From assembly GCA_964511425.1 (NCBI GenBank), contig CAZEFI010000003.1, positions 1 to 64,000 on the forward strand: a stretch of DNA of 64,000 bases. Direction: 5' to 3'. This document shows, piece after piece, positions 50,233 to 61,200 of the stretch. Position 1 is the first letter of the stretch. Every line of letters begins with the position of its first letter. The stretch is from Bin55 sp964511425. GTDB lineage: Bacteria > Pseudomonadota > Gammaproteobacteria > Pseudomonadales > Azotimanducaceae. The notes beneath the pieces are model-generated. The model saw nothing but the letters and a program-made list of their open reading frames with translations, ran no database searches and was not told the DNA's origin. A program made the translations under genes and the position numbers.

Positions 50233-52080
50233 TCATTCAAGTTGTTTAGCGTCTTCTTCGGATAGGTACGTCTTCACAGTTTCAATCTGTTCCGGGTTCA
50301 ATTGAGAGGGCTGGGACTCGTAGAACAACAAACTGAAAGCTGCTGTTGATGCAATCTCTTTTGAAGGCAGTTCATCGAGAGACTCGAAGAGATGTTTTGG
50401 ATGATACTTAGCCCAACCACCAAGTACCTGAGCAAGATACTGTTCTTTGGCATAATCAGGAACCTGGTGCATCAAATTTAGAGCACGGTCGGTCATATTG
50501 TTTTCTGCTAGTACATATCCCACACAGCTGTACGCTTCAGTTTTTGTTGGGCCATCTCGAACCTTAGACATGTACTCAATTGCCTTGTCGATGTCTCGGT
50601 TGGCTATTTGCGCGATAACCACAGCCTCTGCGCCTATTTCATTCTCTCCTAATGGAAGTTTAAGTGCTACATTTAGAGCGCGCTCGGAATCTCGATGCCT
50701 GTGCACTAGAGGAAACATAGCATGCGTTAGTAACCTCGACCTTAGACCTTCCGTGTCGGCATCATTCAGAACCCAATCTAAGGCAGCATCCATATCTCGC
50801 ATACTCCAAAGATCAAAAACCGAACGGGCTGCTTCGAGCTTCAAAGAGCCGTCGTTCTTAGCTTCCATTGCAGACACTATTTCAGCTGCTTCCCTTGGAT
50901 AGCCCCGGGCAATAGCGGAAACAGCCTCTTTGGTTGCTGACTCTACGGCTTCAGTGGGTAAGGAGTCAAGATCCATAAGTAAAGTACGAGGATGGTAAGA
51001 AGCCCAAGTCTTAATAAGACGCTCTAGTAATAGCCGATACTGCTTCGTTTGTTCCACTGAGGAAATTGCATCGAGAGCTCCATGCGGATCGGTCTCTGCC
51101 CACTCTTGCACCACAGTGATAATTGAATTGTTGTGGAGATCGTTGTCCAATTTCAACGCATACTCGAAAGCAGTACTTGGATTTGTTTGAGCTACTTCAC
51201 GCAACACCATAGACGAAATGAAAGATTTCGTAGGAGAATTGTCAAGTGACTCGCGGATTTGATCCAACGCTCCTATTCCCATTTGTTCAACCCAAATCTG
51301 AGCAGTCTGAGTGAGTAAATCAACCTGTGCGCGTTCGATCTGTGCTGCTGCAAGTAGTTCCTTCCAAACTCTTTCTGGTTCGTGCAGTGCGACCCTACTT
51401 ATCTCTTCCTTGATGAAGGCGTTGGCAAATTGTTCATGTCCGAGTTGTCGCGCGATCTCGCGACGTTCGGTGAGAGTAAGATCGTTCCGTTCCTTTAGGA
51501 TACCCACCAACGCAGCAAGTTTGCCGTCATGGCTAAGCGTTGTAGCTTGAGAGATTGCCGCGTCTAAATCAAACTGAACCCATTCACGATACAACGCGGT
51601 TAATAAATAGCTGATTCGTGGTGGTTGAAATTTCTGTACTTCCGATAGTGCAAGCAACGGTTTGATTCTTACAAGTTTTTGAATAATTAACGCTTGCGTT
51701 TGTATCCGAGCTGGCGGATCTAATTGCTTTGTTTGTACCCACAGATCAAGCACTTGGTCTTCATTGGATTGCCCCAATACACCGAGTAGAACTGAGTTTC
51801 TCTCCAACGGTCCTCCTAATTTAACCATCTCTTCTAGGGAGCTAATTTGAGTTTGAGTCGCTCTCGCAATTATCTCACCCAAGTTGGTAGACTCCGTGTT
51901 CAAAATAGTGGATCCACTAGACGGGGCACCCCTCTCAAATGGGTTGTTTTGTTTGTTGCCCCCTTCATGTTCAAAAAGCGAGGGCCCGTAGAAGACAACT
52001 GCCGATGTACCTATTCCAGCGAGAAACACCAACGTGAAGACGGCCCAATGTGTCGATCTTATGTTTCGCTTGGCGGACAT
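50233..52080 (-). CDS. Membrane-anchored helical-repeat protein, copy A
   Basis: 615 residues: a basic N-terminus, one transmembrane helix (about 13-33, WAVFTLVFLAGIGTSAVVFY), a polar linker, then an almost wholly helical periplasmic region (about 70-610). It is made of roughly 35-residue helical pairs with recurring blocks such as EWVQFDLDAAISQATTL, EWAETDPHGALDAISS and DLWSMRDMDAALDWVLND (W-x4-D-x-x-A-A/L pattern), as in TPR/HEAT-like scaffolds. No enzyme motif. I do not recognise a named family. It is followed on the same strand by a paralogue eight bases upstream (copy B) and by the ABC-2 fusions further upstream. A scaffold or adaptor role for those membrane proteins is inferred from neighbourhood. 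Confidence 0.72.
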   Translation of the reverse strand: MSAKRNIRSTHWAVFTLVFLAGIGTSAVVFYGPSLFEHEGGNKQNNPFERGAPSSGSTILNTESTNLGEIIARATQTQISSLEEMVKLGGPLERNSVLLGVLGQSNEDQVLDLWVQTKQLDPPARIQTQALIIQKLVRIKPLLALSEVQKFQPPRISYLLTALYREWVQFDLDAAISQATTLSHDGKLAALVGILKERNDLTLTERREIARQLGHEQFANAFIKEEISRVALHEPERVWKELLAAAQIERAQVDLLTQTAQIWVEQMGIGALDQIRESLDNSPTKSFISSMVLREVAQTNPSTAFEYALKLDNDLHNNSIITVVQEWAETDPHGALDAISSVEQTKQYRLLLERLIKTWASYHPRTLLMDLDSLPTEAVESATKEAVSAIARGYPREAAEIVSAMEAKNDGSLKLEAARSVFDLWSMRDMDAALDWVLNDADTEGLRSRLLTHAMFPLVHRHRDSERALNVALKLPLGENEIGAEAVVIAQIANRDIDKAIEYMSKVRDGPTKTEAYSCVGYVLAENNMTDRALNLMHQVPDYAKEQYLAQVLGGWAKYHPKHLFESLDELPSKEIASTAAFSLLFYESQPSQLNPEQIETVKTYLSEEDAKQLE

Positions 52081-52088
52081 CTAGTAAA

Positions 52089-53765
52089 TCATCTCCATCT
52101 TATACGGGTTTCGGCCGTTTTTAAATTTAGGCGTTTAAACCGTTTCGCGTCTTCTTCTGTAAGACGAGCTCGTAATGTTTCCTTCTGATCGGAATTCAAG
52201 TGTTCGTTCCAAGGATCACTAAGCAATAATTTCAGTGCCGCTGACGATGCAACTTTCACCGAAGGCATTTGGTCGAGTGATTCAAATACACCGGTAGGAT
52301 CGTTATTCACCCATGTGCCCAATACTTGATTTAAGTAGGTTTGCATCGCATATTGGGGAATCTCCTGCACCAACTGTAGAGCTGTGTCGGCCCTCCCTGT
52401 GATTACTAGTTCAAATCCCAGACCGCGATACGCTTCCGTCTTAGTAATGCCATCCCTAACCTCAGACATTAATTCAATTGCTTTGTTGACGTCAGTCTGC
52501 CCAAGTCGTGTGATGACCCAACTCTCAAGACCTAACTCATTTTCGATCATTGGTCGTTCCAATGCTATACGCATCGCACGTTCAGGATCCTGATCAACGA
52601 GTTTGGGCAATACGTAGCCTAGCAATACAGTTCTTCCAAATTCCAGATCTGGGTCATTCAACACCCAATCGAGTGCAGCATTCAAATCGCTCGCGATCCA
52701 ATGAGTAATGACGGACGTGGCAATGTTGAGCTTCAAGGATTCGTCTTCCAAAGTAACTACTCTTGCAGATGCGTCTCGCGGATCTCTCGAAGCGAGAGTA
52801 GAAAAAGCAGATTGTGTTGCTAAATTTACCATTTCGTTCGGTAGGAGGTGAAGATTTTCTAGTAACGATATTGGATTGTCAGTCGCCCATGTCTCCACTA
52901 GACGGCTGAACATTGCTCGTTGCAATATCCCGCTAGACTTTGACCTGACTGTGTCGAGCGCGCTGTGTAGATCAGACCTTGCCCATTCTTCCACTACAAC
53001 AAGGACAGAATCGTCAAAGGGCACGCTGTCCAGGGTCTTCGCATGCTCCAACGCTCTGCTTGGATTGGCGTGTGCTATTTCGCGATATACAGCATTTAAA
53101 ATGAGAGATCTAGTTTGATGATTGTCGAGCGACGCCAAGATGTGGTTTATTGCTTCCAATCCCTGTTTTTCAACCCAGATTTGAGCAACTTGAGTGAGTA
53201 GCTCAAGTTGCTTACTATCGTTCGGTGCTTCTTTGACTATTTCTTCCCAAACTTCTTCAGGTTCAGCGATAGATTTATTCAATTTCTCCAACGTGATCAC
53301 GTTGATGGCATATTGCTCATTTCCCAGTTGCCGCGCGATTTCGCGACACTTTTGATCAGTGAGATCAGTCCTTTCTTGTAATATGCCTTCCAATGCTGCC
53401 TGTTTCTCAGCACTTTCGAGAGTGGTAGCATGCGAGATCGCCTCGTTCAAATCGAATTGCGCCCATTCGCTAAACAGCGCGGACAACGCTTCGCTTGTTT
53501 TGGACTGATTCAATTGCGCCACCTGCGTCAACGCACTTGAAGGATCGAATCGAACTAGTTTTTGAAGAATAACTGCTTGAGTTTCTACTCGTGCAGAAGA
53601 ATCCAATTGTTTCGATTGTTCCAACAATTCAAGCACACGATCTTCATTCGCTTCAATCAATGTGTTGTGCAACGCTGTGCTTCGTTCCAGCGGACTGCTT
53701 AATTTCGCGATATCGGCTAGATTACGAATCTGTGCGTGGTTCACATTAGCTATTGACTTGTGCAA
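52089..53765 (-). CDS. Helical-repeat protein, copy B, body (N-terminal anchor cut off by a stop codon)
   Basis: 558 residues from a TTG at 53765, aligned throughout with copy A: SPLERSTALHNTLIEANED against GPLERNSVLLGVLGQSNED, EWAQFDLNEAISHATTL against EWVQFDLDAAISQATTL, and DLNAALDWVLNDPD against DMDAALDWVLNDAD. The TTG has no ribosome-binding site and lacks the transmembrane anchor present in copy A. The anchor is found just upstream in the same frame, separated by a single TAA (53772-53774). As annotated the body would be cytoplasmic or not made at all. See the whole-locus entry. Confidence 0.6.
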   Translation of the reverse strand: MHKSIANVNHAQIRNLADIAKLSSPLERSTALHNTLIEANEDRVLELLEQSKQLDSSARVETQAVILQKLVRFDPSSALTQVAQLNQSKTSEALSALFSEWAQFDLNEAISHATTLESAEKQAALEGILQERTDLTDQKCREIARQLGNEQYAINVITLEKLNKSIAEPEEVWEEIVKEAPNDSKQLELLTQVAQIWVEKQGLEAINHILASLDNHQTRSLILNAVYREIAHANPSRALEHAKTLDSVPFDDSVLVVVEEWARSDLHSALDTVRSKSSGILQRAMFSRLVETWATDNPISLLENLHLLPNEMVNLATQSAFSTLASRDPRDASARVVTLEDESLKLNIATSVITHWIASDLNAALDWVLNDPDLEFGRTVLLGYVLPKLVDQDPERAMRIALERPMIENELGLESWVITRLGQTDVNKAIELMSEVRDGITKTEAYRGLGFELVITGRADTALQLVQEIPQYAMQTYLNQVLGTWVNNDPTGVFESLDQMPSVKVASSAALKLLLSDPWNEHLNSDQKETLRARLTEEDAKRFKRLNLKTAETRIRWR

Positions 53766-53975
53766 ATACTGTTACCCAACTACAGAATTAACAGATGAAT
53801 TAAGATCCTCGATGGTTGGTACAGTTTTGATGTCAAAGACGCTATCGCCGCGCTCATAGAACGAGAAACCATAGAAGACCGCGGCCGAAGAACACACTCC
53901 AGCACTGAACACGATTGCCAAGATGGCGTAAATGTTCAACCCACGGTTTCGCAAAGTTGACCCCTGACTTCGCAA
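52089..53975 (-). pseudogene. Copy B of the helical-repeat gene, interrupted by an in-frame TAA
   Basis: The upstream frame 53975-53772 codes for 67 residues containing the transmembrane helix (YAILAIVFSAGVCSSAAVFYG), matching the copy A anchor. It ends at TAA 53774-53772, and after three more codons in the same frame the body begins. So the only lesion between anchor and body is one nonsense codon. The start region is also disturbed: the frame begins with TTG, while a well-placed ATG behind GAAGG (near 53992) is in another frame. TAA is not a known recoding codon and is used as a normal stop here. A decaying duplicate is the simplest reading. Confidence 0.6.
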
Positions 53976-54389
53976 ATTAATAGATCGTTCGCATCCTTCT
54001 CACAGTTCTTAAGGATTTTACTATCAACTACACGATGCCTGAATAGAGAATGCTCTGTCTACTGGTTTGACAATCTTGGAATGACTCTTGGTGAAAGAAA
54101 CCTATGATTCAACCTAGGTCTATGGGTCAATAACATAAGCCGTAGATAGGAAGTAAGCTGGGAGACTGAATTATTCAATCTGAATATTTCAGTCAAATGT
54201 ACCTTAATTGGTCACTGGGCATCAATCACAGGGACCACTTGAAATCAAAGGCTGGGGGAATGTCTCAGCTGAGTGCAAGAAACCCCGCTCTCCGAGTGAA
54301 TCGAAGTCGACGTTCAATCCCGTTACAGGCAGACTACTTGATTTGAAGCGTAGAAAATCGTGGAATCACTTAAGTTAGTGAGACCTTTT
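53976..54389. other. Intergenic region between helical-repeat copy B and ABC-2 fusion copy A
   Basis: 414 bases with no recognised gene, repeat or terminator. GAAGG followed by ATG lies at the left end (about 53992-53999 on the minus strand) and may have been the original start of copy B. Confidence 0.4.
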
Positions 54390-57300
54390 TCAATCCAAAG
54401 TCTCGACACGTGTCCATCGAATTGCATCGGCAAACACATTCAGATAGAGGCTATCGGTCTTGTCTGACACCGAAACATCGACTCCTTGTGCAGGTAATTC
54501 AAAAGTTCCAATGGAATGCCAACCAGGAGTTAAGTTAGGTGCGTCTATGGTTTTAGATGTTGTCGTCGAACCATTACGAATTTCAAGGTGAAAGGTACCG
54601 ATGCGCATCCCCATGGTTTGCGAACTACTCGATCCTAAAGCACTCACTTCTTCGCGGAAGTATCCTTTGGGAAGATAATACTCCAATTCCCACTTACCTG
54701 CTGTGGGAAGAGTGGTGTGGAAGTTCGCGAATGCATTTCCAGTTCCCAGACGCGCTATAGTAAAAGTGCGTCGATAAGTCCCATATGCCGTTGGATCCGT
54801 CCATCGATGCCAACCTGTTTGTTCGTAGAAATTAAACAATGAATATTTCGGTAAACCATGATCCATTGGAACGTCTTTCGTGCCTACGAGTTTGCGAAAA
54901 AACTGGGAAAACAAGTTATTTGGGGTAGATGACCCACCAAGTTCGACGACTGAGAAGCCGGGATCAAGATCGTCAATCGTGATCGAGCTGTCGTTCACAT
55001 CCTTAAACGACTCTAACTTCGTAACAGACTTGATGTACGGTTTGTCGTCACCCACGAGTTCCTCTTCTAGGAATTGATCGGACTCAGGAAGGTCTAAACG
55101 CAAATTCATGCGATTGAGCGAGAGGTAGGGTTCGACTGTGATGTGTTGTACTGGATTTGAACTCTCAACTACGACCTGTAGAGACTGATTTGCTCCAACC
55201 AACATTGTGAGTAACGAGGGGCGAGTTTCGCTCATATACTGTCCTAGATAATCCTCACCATTTTGGTATGTCAAGGAAAGTTTTACAGGTCCTGGAGTTT
55301 GTTCATTGTTTTGTATGGTGAACGTAGACTCGTACTTGGGTTGTTCCAGATTCTCCAACTTCACCATAGATGGATTGGAGACTTGAAATCCCGGTAAGTC
55401 CGCTGTTCCTATCAAATCACTAGCCAGGTCTGCTAAGTCTACTCCATGCTCAGCAACGACTGTTTTGAATTCCTCAAAATTAAAGGTCGTCCCTCGAAAT
55501 CGATTCGTCAGATCCAACAAGAATGTTGGAACATTGTTGGTACCTAGAGAATCTCGAAGGAGCATTCCGAACCGTTGCGTACGCAATTTCAAAGCGCGCT
55601 TTTCGATGGAACTGTTCTTGTCTCCTACTGCGTCAAACAACGTCACTGAAGTTACGGCGTCCCAAACTTCTGGCGCGTTGTGGATGTTGTGCAGTTTCCT
55701 TATGACACCGAATGGATATTTGCCTTCGTCTTCTCCGCTAAAAGACTGCAATATCTTCATTGGTGCAATGCTGCTAAAGTTAAAAATCGTTGGATTCAAC
55801 GCGAGCTCAAAGTCATAACTGTCATCAAAGTAGGCTGACAACCCTTTAACTAGGAACTCTACCAGGGTATTTAGTGCTAACGCTCCGTCGTCAGTCGCAC
55901 TAGTTTGTTGAGTGTATAAGCTTCGAGAAAGGCCGAATGAAAGGTTACTTTCAAATAATGCATGCGCTAGGTACGCACCAATCGAGTCAATGACCATCCC
56001 GTCATATTGTTCTTCAGTAAAGTTATATTGTTCAATGACCTCTTGACGATCGCCTTCAAAATTTTTCTTTATCGTTGTGGTAGGTAGGGTAGATTCTCGA
56101 ATCATCACCATACCTGGTGGACTCATGACTGTATCCAACTCTGATCCACCCCCGAACACGCGAAGAGTCGAAGGGACTTCAACTAAAGTGAATGATTCGT
56201 AGGGATAATCAAAGCCGTAAGGACGTATAGAATCGAATCTCCACTTTATCCGATGTTGAACATACTCTCCAAAGTGTGCAAATCGATCAAATTGTTTTCG
56301 ATGAACTTTAGCGTACAACAACTCAAACGAAATTCCTTCAGCTTCGATAGAGGCTGACTTAAATCTGGATCCCACTAACGCAATTTCTGGAATCGGACTG
56401 GATTGTTGGAAACGATACTTTGCTCGTTTGTTGTCCTCTAAAATTTCGCGTTTCGCGGGTCCTGCCACAAGCCAGTGTCGCGGAACCGAGACGTCAATAT
56501 TTAGCGTAAAGAAATCTTTTTTTCGAAGTTCCCAAGCATCCTCACGCGTCGCAGTACCCGCGGTGGGGTACCACTTAATACCCGGTGCGAGCACCACAAA
56601 ATTTGAACGAAAGATGGCGTTTTCCGTTCCAAGATGCCGCAACTGTCGAACATTTGGTCCAACGATTTCGGAGAGTGTATCAACGGTATCTAAATAGGCG
56701 AATCGACCGTCAGGATGACCTTTAGCCGTTATCTCAATTTCATTAGTGCCGGAGTTGAAATACCGTCGTGGAATCATCAGCAATCCATGTTCAAATTCAT
56801 GATCGATCACTTTTTCACTGGCTACTGCTAAGTATGAGATCTTGTAGCCCGGATTCAGCGAAAACAATATGAAATCAGTGCTTTGATCTTCATCGACAGT
56901 CACATCTAACTTGAGATCTAAAGTTATTGTTCGACCCGGTGTGATATCAATGTTTCCTCGAATGTCATGCACATTGGGAAAAGCATTGGGATTGAAGTGT
57001 TGGTTGTGCTCCTCAACCCATTGGTTGATTCGATTGTTTTCGAGAGCTTGGGCACCAAACATGGTACCAATGACTAACATTGCAAGACAGAAGGACACAC
57101 CACCTATTACCAAATTTCTAAACCGAGTCTGTGTCACTCGCGGTAGGAGACCGGAAGACCAGAACAGGAAAGCCCCTCCCATTAACAACAAAGCTATTCG
57201 ATTAAAGACTATCGTCGGGGTAAGAAGCGTCGGAACGAGTTCAGATGGGAAAACTACGTCACCGGACACCGTTTGCAACGGTCTGGACACGTCAAGCGGA

Positions 57301-57914
57301 AGCCGGCTATTGAGCCAAAAGAACGTGAAGAGGCAGCCCGAGGTTAGTAGTAATGCTAGGAGTCTAGACTTCAACAACAATGATAATACGATCACCAAAC
57401 TCCCGAAGAAGACAAAATTAGGGCCGATGTCAAGTAGCACGAACGAGACTATACTCCAAAGTTCGATCGGTTCTCCAAACTTAATGGAAAATAGGTCGGC
57501 GATTAGCCCGTAAATCATGATCGTTACGAGGAAAACGATCATTGGGACAGCCAATGTAATCGCAACACCTAACAATCGTCCGGAGAGTAGTTCGATGTCT
57601 GTAACTGGTTTGGCATTCATGACTTCATGGATGCGAGTAATTTCGTCTCGTTTGATCTGGTCGAAAGTAAGAAGAAAAACACCGAGGCAAAAGAGCGCAA
57701 TAAAGCTTCCCCCCAAAAAGGACATGATGTACCGAGGACTAATGACGCTGAGCATGGGAATGTCGCTGCCATCGTGCATGTGAGACATAGTCACCACTAA
57801 AAAGTAGCTGGTACTGATAGCAATGGCTGCCCAAACGAAGATGTGCGTACGCAGTAATCTTCTTAGCTTGCGCATCTCGTGTAGCGTCGCACACCAAATC
57901 GTTTCGATGTTCAT
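54390..57914 (-). CDS. ABC-2 type permease fused to M1-aminopeptidase-like and golvesin-like domains, copy A
   Basis: 1174 residues. The first 310 form an ABC-2 permease with about seven helices (PRYIMSFLGGSFIALFCLGVFLLTFDQIKRDE is the characteristic helix and loop; AKPVTDIELLSGRLLGV follows). Residues about 320-960 resemble the large periplasmic domain of ABC-2/M1-family fusions: a beta-rich saddle with WYPTAGTAT, LVAGPAKRE and STLRVFGGGSELDTV. The M1 HExxH zinc site is not present; where it would fall the sequence is AYLAHALFESNLSF. The last 190 residues (TIDDLDPGFSVVE to FADAIRWT) resemble the golvesin/CBD-like beta-sandwich. Ribosome-binding site AGAGGAAG. No ATPase gene is near. An inactive peptidase fold used for binding is the likely reading. 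Confidence 0.8.
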   Translation of the reverse strand: MNIETIWCATLHEMRKLRRLLRTHIFVWAAIAISTSYFLVVTMSHMHDGSDIPMLSVISPRYIMSFLGGSFIALFCLGVFLLTFDQIKRDEITRIHEVMNAKPVTDIELLSGRLLGVAITLAVPMIVFLVTIMIYGLIADLFSIKFGEPIELWSIVSFVLLDIGPNFVFFGSLVIVLSLLLKSRLLALLLTSGCLFTFFWLNSRLPLDVSRPLQTVSGDVVFPSELVPTLLTPTIVFNRIALLLMGGAFLFWSSGLLPRVTQTRFRNLVIGGVSFCLAMLVIGTMFGAQALENNRINQWVEEHNQHFNPNAFPNVHDIRGNIDITPGRTITLDLKLDVTVDEDQSTDFILFSLNPGYKISYLAVASEKVIDHEFEHGLLMIPRRYFNSGTNEIEITAKGHPDGRFAYLDTVDTLSEIVGPNVRQLRHLGTENAIFRSNFVVLAPGIKWYPTAGTATREDAWELRKKDFFTLNIDVSVPRHWLVAGPAKREILEDNKRAKYRFQQSSPIPEIALVGSRFKSASIEAEGISFELLYAKVHRKQFDRFAHFGEYVQHRIKWRFDSIRPYGFDYPYESFTLVEVPSTLRVFGGGSELDTVMSPPGMVMIRESTLPTTTIKKNFEGDRQEVIEQYNFTEEQYDGMVIDSIGAYLAHALFESNLSFGLSRSLYTQQTSATDDGALALNTLVEFLVKGLSAYFDDSYDFELALNPTIFNFSSIAPMKILQSFSGEDEGKYPFGVIRKLHNIHNAPEVWDAVTSVTLFDAVGDKNSSIEKRALKLRTQRFGMLLRDSLGTNNVPTFLLDLTNRFRGTTFNFEEFKTVVAEHGVDLADLASDLIGTADLPGFQVSNPSMVKLENLEQPKYESTFTIQNNEQTPGPVKLSLTYQNGEDYLGQYMSETRPSLLTMLVGANQSLQVVVESSNPVQHITVEPYLSLNRMNLRLDLPESDQFLEEELVGDDKPYIKSVTKLESFKDVNDSSITIDDLDPGFSVVELGGSSTPNNLFSQFFRKLVGTKDVPMDHGLPKYSLFNFYEQTGWHRWTDPTAYGTYRRTFTIARLGTGNAFANFHTTLPTAGKWELEYYLPKGYFREEVSALGSSSSQTMGMRIGTFHLEIRNGSTTTSKTIDAPNLTPGWHSIGTFELPAQGVDVSVSDKTDSLYLNVFADAIRWTRVETLD

Positions 57915-57921
57915 ACTTCCT

Positions 57922-58080
57922 CTACGGTTGATTGCATGCTAAATTCTCAAGTGACTTCTTTACATTTATGGAACAACCATGACTAGTAGCTGACGCGCTC
58001 GCACCAGCAACCGAGACGATGACCAAGAAGAAGTAGTTGATAGATTTTCCGTTTCGATGGTCAGGCATCTGAGCACTCAT
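57922..58080 (-). CDS. Possible small single-helix protein just upstream of ABC-2 fusion copy A
   Basis: 52 residues with a polar basic N-terminus (MSAQMPDHRNGKSINY), one hydrophobic helix (FFLVIVSVAGASASA) and a Cys-containing tail. Its TAG is seven bases before the ABC-2 ATG, and its end carries that gene's ribosome-binding site. The start resembles the anchor of the helical-repeat proteins (M-S-A...R-N...V-x-S-A-G...S-A), so it may be the remnant of a third copy, or a small membrane peptide. It has no clear ribosome-binding site of its own. Confidence 0.35.
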   Translation of the reverse strand: MSAQMPDHRNGKSINYFFLVIVSVAGASASATSHGCSINVKKSLENLACNQP

Positions 58081-58287
58081 CTCAAAGGTTCGTTTCTAAT
58101 GTACGCTCAACAACATGAGCACATTTCCTATACTCAATCGGGTCTAAGGTTTACTCATTGTGCAAAACCGTTTGCGAAACTCCTCTCCTGTATCTAAACT
58201 CACAGTGTAATTGACTCTACTACTCTTGCAGAAAGTACTGACAATACACGGGTAAAACGATACCCGCTTGGGGTAATCTAGATAGTC

Positions 58288-61200
58288 TTACTCGTCGTTC
58301 TCAACAGGACTCCAGCGAATTGCATCTGCGTATACATATTTGTATTCGTTAGGGTTAGAAATCCACACTTCTACTTCAGGATTGTTAACTTCGTAAGTTC
58401 CGATCAGGTGCCATCCAGGCGCAACCTTCATAGCATCCAAGGACTCAGTGTTTACAACCTCATCGATATGTACGTCAATTTTTGCGACCCCTGCTATGTC
58501 TCCGCCGATAGTTTCTGTATAAGTGCTCCCCCGATATCGTCGTGTTCGCGATATATTTACTTTCGGTAGAAAGTATTCCACTTGCCACGAACCCGTTGAA
58601 GGTAGGATCGTGGAAAACTTGGCAAATGTTTCGCCGCTCCCTCGCCTATTCAACGCAAGCGTCTTCCAATACTTACCGTAGGCTGTCGTATCAGACTTTC
58701 GTTCCCAGGTGTCGTTCTGTACCACAATTTCGTTAAACTGATAAATTGGAAGACCACGAATCATCTCACTGTCCGAAACACCCACAAAACGACGTGCTAG
58801 CGATATGAACGGGTTAAATTGGAATCGACTAGAGTTATCTACGACAGAAAAACCTGAATCCAGGTCATCGATCACGATGAATGAATCTCCGACCGACTGT
58901 ACGGGTTCGATTTCACGTATCGACACGATTTCCGGGGTCCCTCCATACCTATTTTCTTCTTCAGATAAATCCTGTATCGTTGGTAAATCTAATTGCAGTA
59001 TATCGTGGTTGAGTGATAAATATGGTTGGATCACAACATCTATTCTCGGTGACCCACTATGAAGAACAACTTCAAGTGCTTGATTCTTCTCAACGAAGAC
59101 TGGGATCCAATTGCCAAAATCTCTGAGATATGCCATTCCCGGACTACCCGGAATGACGCGACAGAATCCGGCAGTAGATTCCCCATTTTGTAATATAAAC
59201 GTAGTCTCAAAAATTGCGGTATCATCTTCTTCGGTTTGCACACGACGTTGCGCGACATTGGATGTGATAAATCCCGGCAAACTAGATGAATAAATCATGT
59301 CGCCAAGTTGTTGCTCAAAGTCAACTCCGTGTGCTTCAGTCACCGAGAGGAAATCATCATAGCTGAAGTTGTGTCCTCGAAATTGTTGTCGTAGCTCCGC
59401 AATGATCGGAACAATTACATCAGTTCCCCATAGATCCATCAACAATCTACTTATACCAAGAGTCCGTAATCGCAATGCTCTTCTTTCCACTGTGGACTCA
59501 TTACTAGGTTCATAATCCGCTAGTGATAGGCTTTCGACTGCTTCCATTACAGCGGCAGAGGTCAATTTTCGATTGCGCGCAGTGAACCATTCTAAGATCT
59601 GATCCCCTATTTCCATTTCGATGTACCGTTGATGAGGACTTGCCTCGATAGATCTGAGAATATTTGCGATCTGAACTGGGTCAATGTGGCTTAAATCCAG
59701 TACCTCTCGGTCCAGACCAATGTCGAACTCAAATGAAATTTCGCGTTCTTCAAACACTAAATGAATCATTTGTTCTAAAATCAGGTTAAGCATCTCCGCG
59801 CGAGGACCAGTTGCGCTGACCTGATCGAAAAAGACTGACTGATAAAAATGGATTAAGTGATTGCCGGCAAATTGTTCGATCCCAAAATAGGTCCTAAGTC
59901 TATGTATTTTTGATGTCACCCAGTTACGATCAGCCCAATCAAGATCCCCAGCACGTTGATAATCATTTTCTGCGTGAAGGCTATCCAAATGCATCGTTGG
60001 TAACGAGGTTTCGGGCATCATTAAGATTCCTGGCATTCCCAATACAGGTTTCAGCGAACGACCACCACCGAATGTACGTAATGCGGTAGGAACCTCTACT
60101 AAAGAATAGACTGAGAAAGGGTAATCAAGACTGCTTGACCTCATCTGTTCCAATTTGTGCTCAACTATTGGTAGGTGCGGCGGATTATCAGGCAAAGTTA
60201 GAGCGTCAAAATTTCTTTTGTGTACTCGACTATACAAGAGCTCAAATTCGATACCGTCAACCTGATGTGAAGCACTCTCAAATCGAGACGCTACCAGAGC
60301 GATTCGTGGCAGCGAGTTATTCGATCTAAAACGAAAAACCGCACGATCATTTTCTTCAGCTAATTCTCGCTGAGCCGGACCTGCAACAAGCCAGCCCGAC
60401 GGGACAGAAACATGCATGTCAACAGTAAAAAAATCCTTCCGTCTTCTACTCCACAGGTCTTCGTTCGTAGCCGTTCCGGAAGTTGGATACCACTTCACTC
60501 CTGGCATCAATGTCACAAATTCCGGGTGAAAAATGTAGTTTTCCGTGCCTAGATAACGAAGTTGGCGAGCCTCTAGACCGACAACCTTCGATATCCGCTC
60601 CACCGAATCCAAATATGCAAACTGCGATTTTGGCCGACCCTTCGCTTTCAATTGCAGTTCCACAATGTTTTCCGAAAAGTACTTTCTTGGTATTCGTAAC
60701 AGCCCTTTCTTGAACTTAGCATCTTTGATTGACTCACCTGAAATGCTAAGTTCGCGTATGCGATAATTAGGATTTAAAGAAAACAACACGAACTCTCCTG
60801 AATGCTCGCCTGCTATTGAAACATCTAGAGTGAGATTTAAATCAATAGTACGTCCCGGGTAAATATCTACATTGCCTCGAAGTTTGTGGATATCTGGGAA
60901 TGAATCTGGCTCAAAATGCTCATCGTGAAATCGTTTCCAGCCCGCAATCTGCTGCTGCTCCATAAACTGCATACCCAACATTCCTGCAATCAGGAGAATG
61001 CCCCCGCCGAAGGTATAGAGACCCAGTTTTCGCGGTCCTAAATTCGAGCCGGTATTTCGCGAATGGAGAGACGCTAGCCAATACAGGAAACCTAATCCCA
61101 TCAAAATCAACGCGATACGATTTAAGACAATTTCAACGGTCCAGAGTGTAGGAGTAATTTCCGAAGGAAAGATAACGTTTCCTGTTACCATTTGCAGGGG

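Noticed and set aside
49893..53774. Recoding of TAA as an amino acid to explain two interrupted genes
   Set aside because: TAA is used as an ordinary stop in this window (for example amt and the SelW-like gene) and TAA recoding is not known in this group; decay is simpler.
50233..53975. Helical-repeat pair as an intein or phage tail component
   Set aside because: No splicing motifs or phage neighbours; the transmembrane anchors and repeat pattern fit a cell-envelope scaffold better.
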